Made by a program: the position numbers and the translations under genes
Notes under the pieces: generated by a model
Databases searched by the model: none
What the model was told of the DNA's origin: nothing
What the model saw: only the letters and a program-made list of their open reading frames with translations
Assembly: GCF_006517435.1 (NCBI RefSeq)
Contig: NZ_VHQG01000005.1
Coordinates: 62,672-126,671, forward strand
Direction of reading: 5' to 3'
Source of the DNA: Schumannella soli
Lineage (GTDB): Bacteria; Actinomycetota; Actinomycetes; Actinomycetales; Microbacteriaceae
DNA length: 64,000 bases
Part shown: positions 57,916 through 64,000 of the stretch, piece by piece
Numbering within the stretch: position 1 is the first letter of the stretch
Layout: each line of letters begins with the position of its first letter

Positions 57916-59154
57916 CGGTGCGACTACTTCGATGCGGGCGTCTGCCGCGCGTGCACCCTCATGGGCGTGCCCTACGCTCAGCAGCTCGTCGACAAGCAAC
58001 ACGCCGCGGAGCAGACGCTCGCCGAGCACACCGGCCTCGCCTGGCTCGACCCGGTCGCAAGCCCGGAGAGCGGCTACCGCAACAAGGCGAAGATGGTCGT
58101 CGGCGGCAGCGTCGCGAACCCGACCCTCGGCATCCTGGATGCGGCGCAGCGCGGCGTCGACCTCCGCGGCTGCGGAATCCACGACTCCCGGCTGACCGCC
58201 GTCATGCCCGCGCTCGCCGACTTCGTCGGAACCGCTGGACTCGCGCCCTACGACGTTCCCGCCCGCCGCGGCGAGCTGAAGCTGCTGCTCGTGACCGTCT
58301 CGCCCGACGGCGAGCTGCTGCTGCGCTTCGTGCTGCGCTCGCAGGAGTCGCTCGCGCGCATCCGCAAGCACCTGCCCGCCCTCCGCGCCGAGCTGCCCCA
58401 GCTGCGTGTCGTGTCGGCGAACCTGCTGCCCGAGCACCGGGCCGCGATCGAGGGCGAGACCGAGATCCTGCTCGGCGACGAGCAGATCCTGCCGATGCGA
58501 CTCGGCGCGCTCGAGCTGCACCTGCGGCCGCAGGGCTTCTTCCAGACCAACTCGCACGTCGCCGAGCGCCTGTACGGGCACGCGGGGGAGTGGATCGCCG
58601 ACCTCGACCCGTCGAGCGTGTGGGACCTCTACTGCGGCGTCGGCGGCTTCGCGCTGAGTGCAGCGCGCGCCGGGCGCGCGGCCGCGGACACTCCGGTCGG
58701 CGGCCCCCGCGGCGTGGATGTCGCAGGAGGCCCGCGCTCGGACGCCCGCCCGCCGCGCGACGTCGTCGGCATCGAGGTGAGCGCTGAGGCGATCGCGGCC
58801 GCGCGATCTGCCGCGGTCGCGAGCGGGATCCCGGGAGTGCGCTTCGAGGCCGCGGATGCGACCACCTGGGCACCGGGGTCGGCGCGCTCGGCCGCGCCGG
58901 GGGCGACGGCATCCCCCGCGCTGACCCCGCCCGAGACCGTGATCGTGAACCCGCCGCGGCGCGGGATCGGACCGCTCGCCGACTGGCTCGAGCGCACGCC
59001 GGAGGTGCGGTCGGTGGTCTACTCGAGCTGCAACGTCGACTCGCTCGCCCGCGACCTGCGCGCGATGCCGTCGTTCACGGCGCGCGAGGGGCGGGTGCTC
59101 GACATGTTCCCGCAGACCCCGCACTCCGAGGTTCTCGTGCGTCTCGAGCGCTGA
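57913..59154 (+). CDS. rlmC: 23S rRNA (uracil-C5)-methyltransferase, RlmC-like
   Basis: The 413-residue protein opens with the iron-sulfur cysteine cluster CDYFDAGVCRACTLM, the mark of RlmC/RumB. It then has FFQTNSHVAERLYGHAGEWI, the SAM loop VWDLYCGVGGFAL, VNPPRRGIG and YSSCNVDSLARDL with the catalytic Cys. It methylates a uracil (U747 in E. coli) of 23S rRNA using S-adenosylmethionine. About 27 Pro/Gly/Ala-rich residues are inserted between the SAM loop and the acidic-strand residue in VVGIEVSAEA, and a shorter insert lies before VNPP. These look like low-complexity surface insertions. RlmD or TrmA roles are less likely given the short N-terminus. Confidence 0.87.
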   Translation: MRCDYFDAGVCRACTLMGVPYAQQLVDKQHAAEQTLAEHTGLAWLDPVASPESGYRNKAKMVVGGSVANPTLGILDAAQRGVDLRGCGIHDSRLTAVMPALADFVGTAGLAPYDVPARRGELKLLLVTVSPDGELLLRFVLRSQESLARIRKHLPALRAELPQLRVVSANLLPEHRAAIEGETEILLGDEQILPMRLGALELHLRPQGFFQTNSHVAERLYGHAGEWIADLDPSSVWDLYCGVGGFALSAARAGRAAADTPVGGPRGVDVAGGPRSDARPPRDVVGIEVSAEAIAAARSAAVASGIPGVRFEAADATTWAPGSARSAAPGATASPALTPPETVIVNPPRRGIGPLADWLERTPEVRSVVYSSCNVDSLARDLRAMPSFTAREGRVLDMFPQTPHSEVLVRLER

Positions 59155-59215
59155 CCGTCCCCGGTCTCCGCGAGCGTGCGCGGTCTGCATCCGACACGGG
59201 CCGATTCCGCCTGCG

Positions 59216-59256
59216 GAGCACGTGCTCTCGCGGAGCCCACGGGCCGCGCCTAGGCT
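59216..59256 (+). promoter_or_regulatory. Leaderless promoter of the oligopeptidase gene with upstream palindrome
   Basis: TAGGCT (59251-59256) ends 7 nt before the GTG at 59264. GAGCACGTGCTC (59216-59227), a perfect 12-bp palindrome, lies at about -37 and could be an operator. It also joins a wider CTCCGCGAG/CTCGCGGAG pair at 59166-59174 and 59227-59235. Confidence 0.5.
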
Positions 59257-59263
59257 CGGGAAC

Positions 59264-61201
59264 GTGACGTTCCCCGAGCCGCTCGCCCTGCCCGCCGACG
59301 ACTGGATCGGATGGCTCGACGCCCACGTCGACGCCGACCTCGCCGCCTCCGCGACCGCGCTCGTCGCTCTGCGCACCGCCCCGCCGAGGGACGCGCTCGC
59401 CGTGCTCGAGCTCTGGAACGACTCGGATGCCGCCCTCGGCGACGCCGACTCGATCACCTCCCTGCTCAGCGAGGTGCACCCGGACGCGGCCGTGCGCGAG
59501 CGCGCCGAGTCACGGCAGCAGGACGTCGCCAAGGCCCGCACCGCGCGCGGCCAGGACGCCGCCGTCTTCGCGGCCGTGCGCGACGCGGACGCGACGGGTC
59601 TCGCCGCCGACGACAGCGCGGATGCCGACAGCGCCGCCGCCCGCCTCCACGACCGCATCCTGCGCGACTACCGCCGCTCGGGCATCGACCGCGACGTCGC
59701 CACGCTCGCCCGCCTCGCCGAGATCGACGAGCGCACGACGGTTCTCGACCAGACGTTCTCGCGCGGCATCCGCGACGACGTCCGCTCGATCCGGGTCGCG
59801 GCCGAGCAGCTCGACGGGCTCCCGGGCGACTGGATCGACGCGCACCCCGCCGGCGACGACGGCCTCGTCGAGGTCACGACCGATTACCCCGACTACGTGC
59901 CCTTCCGCACCTACGCCCGTGACGGCGACGCTCGCCGCGCGCTCGTGCAGCAGTACCTCACGCGCGCCTGGCCCGAGAACGACGCCGTGCTGCGCGAGCT
60001 GCTGGCCCTGCGCGACGAGAAGGCGCGCCTGCTCGGCTACGACGGCTGGCCCGACTACGACGCCGAGGTCAAGATGATCGGCAGCGGCCCGGCGATCGGC
60101 GACTTCATCGAGCGCCTCGCCGAGATCTCGGGCGACGCCGCCCGGCGCGACTTCGACGAGCTCCTCGCACGACGCCGCCAGGACGAGCCGGATGCGACGG
60201 GCCTCGACGCCGCCTCGAACACCTACTACTCCGAGCTGCTGCGTCGCGAGCGCTTCGGCGTGGATGCGCAGGAGGTGCGCCGCTACTTCGACTTCACCCG
60301 GGTGCGCGCGGGCCTGCTCGACGTCACCGGCCGCCTCTTCGGGCTCGAGTACGCACCGGTCGCCGACACGACCTGGCACGAGGACGTCGCGAGCTGGGAC
60401 GTGCTCAAAGACGGCGAGCGGATCGGCCGCATCCACCTCGACCTGCACCCGCGCGAGGGCAAGTACAAGCACGCCGCCCAGTTCGACCTCGCGGCCGGCA
60501 TCCGCGACCGCCGCCTGCCCGAGGGCGTGCTGGTCTGCAACTTCCCTCGCGGACTGATGGACCACGACCAGGTCACGACCCTGTTCCACGAGTTCGGCCA
60601 CCTGCTGCACCACGTGCTCGGCGGCGACCAGCGCTGGGCTCGTTTCAGCGGGGTCGCGACCGAGTGGGACTTCGTCGAGGCGCCGTCGCAGATGCTCGAG
60701 GAGTGGGCATGGGACGCCGACATCCTGCGCGGCTTCGCCCTCGATGCCGACGGCGAGCCGATCCCGGCCGACCTGGTGCGGCGGATGCGCGAGGCCGACG
60801 AGTTCGGAACGGCGCTGTACGTGCGCACCCAGCTCTTCTACTCGGCGCTCTCGTACGAGCTGCACCGCGCGCTGCCCGCCGACATCACGGAGCGCCTGGT
60901 CGAGCTGCAGGGGCGCTACGACCTGTTCGGCTACGTCGAGGGCACGCACATGCACGCCTCGTTCGGGCACCTCGGCGGCTACAGCTCGGCGTACTACACG
61001 TATCAGTGGAGCCTCGTGATCGCGAAGGACCTCTTCTCGGCCTTCGATCCGAGCGACCTGTTCGCCGAGGAGCCGGCGAGCCGGTATCGGGATCGCGTGC
61101 TCGCCCCCGGCGGCCGTCGCGATGCCGCCGACCTCGTCGCCGACTTCCTGGGCCGCCCCTTCGACGAGCGCGCCTACGGCCGCTGGCTCGCGGGCGAGTG
61201 A
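59264..61201 (+). CDS. M3-family metallopeptidase (oligopeptidase)
   Basis: The 645-residue protein has the zinc site FHEFGHLLHHVLGG with HEFGH at residues 442-446 and the third ligand Glu in FVEAPSQMLEEWAW. The long helical N-terminal half (DDRTTVLDQTFSRGIRDDVR-type and ARLLGYDGWPDYDAEVKMIG) is typical of thimet/PepF/OpdA-like oligopeptidases. They cleave short peptides in the cytoplasm, often those from protein turnover or signal peptides. The GTG at 59264 is chosen because TAGGCT ends 7 nt upstream. A small gene follows 4 bp later. Confidence 0.9.
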   Translation: MTFPEPLALPADDWIGWLDAHVDADLAASATALVALRTAPPRDALAVLELWNDSDAALGDADSITSLLSEVHPDAAVRERAESRQQDVAKARTARGQDAAVFAAVRDADATGLAADDSADADSAAARLHDRILRDYRRSGIDRDVATLARLAEIDERTTVLDQTFSRGIRDDVRSIRVAAEQLDGLPGDWIDAHPAGDDGLVEVTTDYPDYVPFRTYARDGDARRALVQQYLTRAWPENDAVLRELLALRDEKARLLGYDGWPDYDAEVKMIGSGPAIGDFIERLAEISGDAARRDFDELLARRRQDEPDATGLDAASNTYYSELLRRERFGVDAQEVRRYFDFTRVRAGLLDVTGRLFGLEYAPVADTTWHEDVASWDVLKDGERIGRIHLDLHPREGKYKHAAQFDLAAGIRDRRLPEGVLVCNFPRGLMDHDQVTTLFHEFGHLLHHVLGGDQRWARFSGVATEWDFVEAPSQMLEEWAWDADILRGFALDADGEPIPADLVRRMREADEFGTALYVRTQLFYSALSYELHRALPADITERLVELQGRYDLFGYVEGTHMHASFGHLGGYSSAYYTYQWSLVIAKDLFSAFDPSDLFAEEPASRYRDRVLAPGGRRDAADLVADFLGRPFDERAYGRWLAGE

Positions 61202-61205
61202 GGCG

Positions 61206-61490
61206 ATGAGCGACGACGGGCGCGCCCGCGCCGCCGCGGCGATCTCGAGCGAGGGCCTCGACTACCTCAACTGGTACGAGTCGCGCACCCCGCGCCCATA
61301 CGAAGCCGGGATCGTGCCGGTCGACGGTGGATGGCGCGTCTACGTGACCGACGAGCGCGCCGCGTGGGAGGACTACAACCCGGTGGTGCACGCCGACGAG
61401 GACGCCGCCCTGGATGATTTCCTCGTACGTCTCCGCCGGATGAACCGCATCGTGGCGAGCCGTTCGCAGCAGGGCCCGCTGATCCGCTGA
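61206..61490 (+). CDS. Small uncharacterised protein, 94 residues
   Basis: The protein has an initial helix (RARAAAAISSEGLDYLNWYE), a strand pair GIVPVDGGWRVYVTDERAAW, and a closing helix AALDDFLVRLRRMNRIVA. Asp, Glu and Trp are frequent, and there is no membrane segment or signal. I do not recognise the family; the strand-helix pattern recalls small immunity-like or SMI1-type proteins, which is only an impression. It begins 4 bp after the oligopeptidase stop and is probably translated from the same mRNA. Codon use is like that of its neighbours, so it is likely real. Confidence 0.7.
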   Translation: MSDDGRARAAAAISSEGLDYLNWYESRTPRPYEAGIVPVDGGWRVYVTDERAAWEDYNPVVHADEDAALDDFLVRLRRMNRIVASRSQQGPLIR

Positions 61491-61549
61491 CGTCGCGGAC
61501 GGTGTTACGTCGGATTGCGTCGGCGACAGGCAGAGCTCCCGCGCGCGGT

Positions 61550-61565
61550 TAGCGTCGGAGCGATG
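61550..61565 (+). promoter_or_regulatory. Leaderless -10 element of the acetyl-CoA synthetase gene
   Basis: TAGCGT (61550-61555) ends 7 nt before the ATG at 61563. The same hexamer and spacing stand before the tetR gene at 50353. Confidence 0.55.
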
Positions 61566-63596
61566 CCCGCACCCGACGACGCCACCACGCCCGCGCCGCC
61601 CGCCGCACCCGCTGCCGCCGCCCACGACGACACGATCGTCGGCCTCGCGACCGAGGAGCGCCGCTTCGCCCCGACGGCCGAGTTCGCCGCGGCCGCGAAC
61701 GTGACGGCCGCCGACGCCGCGTCTCTGCGCGCCGCCCATGCCGCCGATCCCGTCGCCTACTGGGAGCAGCACGCGCGTCGCCTCGACTGGCACACCCCGT
61801 GGACGACCGCGCACCGCCACGAGCCGACCGACGGCGACAGCATCCCGAGCACGAGCTGGTTCGAGGGCGGACGCCTCAACGTCGCCGTCAACGCGGTCGA
61901 TCGGCACGTGGATGCCGGCCACGGCGACCGCGTCGCCTTCCACTTCGAGGGCGAGCCCGGCGATCGCCGCAGCCTCACCTACGCCGAGCTGCAGCGCGAG
62001 GTCGCGAAGGCCGCCAACGCGCTCACCGAGCTCGGGATCGATAAGGGCGACCGCGTCGTCGTCTACCTGCCGGTGCTGCTCGAGACCGTGATCATCACGC
62101 TCGCGATCGCCCGCATCGGCGCCATCCACTCGCTCGTCTTCGGCGGCTTCTCGGCGGATGCGCTGCGCTTCCGCGTCGAGGACACGGCTGCGAAGCTGGT
62201 CGTCACGACCGACGGGCAGTTCCGTCGCGGCAAGGCCGTTCCGGTGAAGGCCGCCGTCGACGAGGCCGTCGCGGGCGTCGACTCGGTCGAGCACGTGCTC
62301 GTGCTGCGCCGCACGGGCGACCAGACCCCGGACATCCCGTGGGCTCAGGGCCGCGACGTCTGGTGGCACGACACCGTCGACGTCGCCCCCGACATCCACG
62401 AGCCCGAGTTCTTCGACGCCGAGACGCCGCTGTTCATCATCTACACGAGCGGCACGACCGGGAAGCCGAAGGGCCTCGTGCACACCAGCGGCGGCTACCT
62501 CACCCACGCGAGCTGGACGTTCTGGTCGGTCTTCGACGCGAAGCCCGAGACCGACGTCTACTGGTGCACCGCCGACCTGGCCTGGGTCACCGCGCACAGC
62601 TACGTGCTCTACGGCCCGCTCACGAACGGCGTCACGAGCGTCATCTACGAGGGCACGCCCGACACCCCCGATCGCGAGCGGCACCTCGAGATCATCGAGC
62701 GCTACGGCGTCACGACCTACTACACGGCGCCGACGCTCATCCGCACCTTCATGACCTGGTTCCCGGATGGGCTGCCGGCGTCGCGCGACCTCAGCAGCAT
62801 CCGCCTGCTCGGCTCGGTCGGCGAGGCGATCAATCCCGAGGCGTGGGTGTGGTTCCGCGAGCAGTTCGGCGGCTCTCACGCGCCCATCGTCGACACCTGG
62901 TGGCAGTCGGAGACGGGCGCCGCGATCCAGGCGCCGCTGCCCGGCGTCGACGTGCTCAAGCCCGGCTCGTCGCTGCGCGCGCTGCCCGGTTTCGCCACGA
63001 GGATTGTGGATGCGAGCGGCGCCGAGGTGCCGCGCGGATCCGGCGGCCTCCTCGTGGTCGAGGGCACCTGGCCCGGGATGTCGCGCACGGTCTGGGGGAA
63101 TCCGGAGCGCTACCGCGACTCCTACTGGGCGCGCTTCGCCGCGCAGGGCTTCTTCCTCTCCGGCGACGGCGCGAAGTACGACGCCGACGGGGATGTGTGG
63201 GTGCTCGGCCGCGTCGACGACGTCATCAACGTCTCGGGCCACCGCCTCTCGACGATCGAGATCGAGTCGGCGCTCGTCGCGCATCCGCGGGTCGGCGAGG
63301 CCGCCGTGGTCGGCGTCGCCGACGAGCTCACCGGCGAGGCCATCGCCGCGTTCGTGATCGCCAACGGGGATGCCGACCCCACCGAGCTGCGTGCCCACGT
63401 GCGCCGCGCGATCGGCCCGGTCGCCACTCCGAAGCACCTCTTCCTCGTGCCCGACCTGCCGAAGACCCGCAGCGGCAAGATCATGCGCCGACTGCTCGTC
63501 GACATCGCCGACGCCCGCCCGCTCGGCGACACGACCTCGCTGCAGGATGAGACCGCGCCCGCGCGCATCCAGGAGGTCGTCGCCGCAAGCCGCTGA
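61563..63596 (+). CDS. acs: Acetyl-CoA synthetase (AMP-forming)
   Basis: The 677-residue enzyme has the Acs signatures: YLPVLLETVIITLAIARIGA, VFGGFSADALRFRVED, P-loop YTSGTTGKPKG (from residue 294), ADLAWVTAHSYVLYGPL, DTWWQSETGAA and the terminal lysine motif PKTRSGKIMRR with Lys639, which is often acetylated to switch the enzyme off. It activates acetate through acetyl-AMP to acetyl-CoA. The first 45 residues are Ala/Pro/Thr-rich. The shorter DGDSIPSTSWFEGG region in place of the usual FxWFxxGxLN is close to the family (WFEGGRLNVAVN). Propionyl-CoA synthetase is less likely. Confidence 0.9.
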   Translation: MPAPDDATTPAPPAAPAAAAHDDTIVGLATEERRFAPTAEFAAAANVTAADAASLRAAHAADPVAYWEQHARRLDWHTPWTTAHRHEPTDGDSIPSTSWFEGGRLNVAVNAVDRHVDAGHGDRVAFHFEGEPGDRRSLTYAELQREVAKAANALTELGIDKGDRVVVYLPVLLETVIITLAIARIGAIHSLVFGGFSADALRFRVEDTAAKLVVTTDGQFRRGKAVPVKAAVDEAVAGVDSVEHVLVLRRTGDQTPDIPWAQGRDVWWHDTVDVAPDIHEPEFFDAETPLFIIYTSGTTGKPKGLVHTSGGYLTHASWTFWSVFDAKPETDVYWCTADLAWVTAHSYVLYGPLTNGVTSVIYEGTPDTPDRERHLEIIERYGVTTYYTAPTLIRTFMTWFPDGLPASRDLSSIRLLGSVGEAINPEAWVWFREQFGGSHAPIVDTWWQSETGAAIQAPLPGVDVLKPGSSLRALPGFATRIVDASGAEVPRGSGGLLVVEGTWPGMSRTVWGNPERYRDSYWARFAAQGFFLSGDGAKYDADGDVWVLGRVDDVINVSGHRLSTIEIESALVAHPRVGEAAVVGVADELTGEAIAAFVIANGDADPTELRAHVRRAIGPVATPKHLFLVPDLPKTRSGKIMRRLLVDIADARPLGDTTSLQDETAPARIQEVVAASR

Positions 63597-63732
63597 GCGC
63601 GACGCCCTCCGCGCCGCCCTGCGCCGTCCGCCGGGCGCCGCGCCCGCACACGGCTACCCGCCACCAGTCGCTCTGTTGCGTCGTGTGTCGACCCGATTCG
63701 ACGGGCGGGGCGTCGACGCGCACGATTGCCGC

Positions 63733-64000
63733 ATGACCTCTCCCGACACCACCGGTGCGCGTCAGATCCGCTTCAACGCCTTCGACATGAACTGCGTCGC
63801 GCACCAGTCGTCGGGCCTGTGGCGTCACCCCGACGACCGCTCCGACACCTACAACACCCTCGAGTACTGGACCGAGCTGGCGAAGCTGCTCGAGAAGGGC
63901 ACCTTCGACGGCATCTTCATCGCGGATGTGCTCGGCACCTACGACGTCTACGGATCGAGCAACGAGGCCGCGATCCGCAACGGCGCCCAGGTGCCCGTCA
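63733..64000 (+). CDS. LLM-class flavin-dependent monooxygenase (NtaA/SnaA/DszA-like), 3'-truncated by window edge
   Basis: From the ATG at 63733 the frame is open to the last base and reads IRFNAFDMNCVAHQSSGLWR, then YNTLEYWTELAKLLEKGTFD and GIFIADVLGTYDVYGSSNEA. This is the start of nitrilotriacetate monooxygenase component A-type proteins, bacterial-luciferase-like enzymes that use reduced FMN from a partner reductase. About 89 of some 440-460 residues are visible. Family members attack chelators, dibenzothiophene sulfone or long-chain compounds, and the substrate is open. There is no Shine-Dalgarno, and the 136-bp gap before it holds no clear gene. Confidence 0.87.
   Translation, partial: MTSPDTTGARQIRFNAFDMNCVAHQSSGLWRHPDDRSDTYNTLEYWTELAKLLEKGTFDGIFIADVLGTYDVYGSSNEAAIRNGAQVPV

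Overview
The window is a single stretch of very GC-rich chromosome (roughly 70% G+C by eye) packed with short-gapped operons, ATGA/GTGA start-stop overlaps, GTG starts and leaderless-looking promoters. Together with the gene families present (class E sortase-type LAQTG surface protein, MMPL and YhgE proteins, PuuP-like permeases), this points to an actinobacterium, most likely a member of the Microbacteriaceae; that placement is inference. No rRNA, tRNA, CRISPR array, insertion sequence or prophage was seen. Both ends cut genes: an aromatic-ring FAD hydroxylase at the left edge and an LLM-class flavin monooxygenase at the right edge.

Region 1 (about 0.9-23.5 kb) is a hexuronate-catabolism locus. 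It holds uronate isomerase (uxaC), fructuronate reductase (uxuB), an enolase-superfamily D-mannonate dehydratase (ManD type), a GPH-type symporter, gluconokinase, xylulokinase, two sugar-phosphate-isomerase-like proteins, two intact Gfo/Idh/MocA oxidoreductases plus one internally deleted one, and a peptide/oligosaccharide-type ABC importer in which one permease and one ATPase are fused. A LacI-family repressor sits in the middle. Six sites close to TGGCAACCGSTTGCCA lie at the promoters of these genes, and in most of them one half-site is itself the -35 hexamer, so the locus reads as one local regulon.

Region 2 (23.5-34.4 kb) is a set of divergent regulator/target pairs and small catabolic units: TetR with an amidohydrolase and an APC permease, MarR with a metallo-beta-lactamase-fold hydrolase, then an aldo/keto reductase beside a 1067-residue kinase-aminotransferase fusion and a TolB-like propeller protein.

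Region 3 (34.5-48.5 kb) looks devoted to nitrogenous compounds. It has a translationally coupled MFS transporter-amidohydrolase-TPP enzyme operon, two convergent double-module Lrp regulators with overlapping 3' ends, a coupled ureohydrolase-NCS1 permease-NTF2-like operon, a PuuP-like permease flanked by an intact TetR gene and a decayed TetR remnant, a leaderless lipoprotein gene and a GntR regulator.

Region 4 (48.8-64 kb) holds an LAQTG-anchored surface protein behind an AT-rich promoter island, then an envelope-export operon (TetR, an MMPL transporter whose C-terminus looks like a dead ABC ATPase, a 37-residue linker ORF, and YhgE), a MarR/FAD-monooxygenase divergent pair, an RlmC-like rRNA methyltransferase, an M3 oligopeptidase, a small conserved-looking protein, acetyl-CoA synthetase, and the start of the LLM monooxygenase. 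The most novel items are the operator-as-minus-35 regulon, the MMPL-pseudo-ABC fusion with its duplicated linker, and the DppC-DppD fusion.
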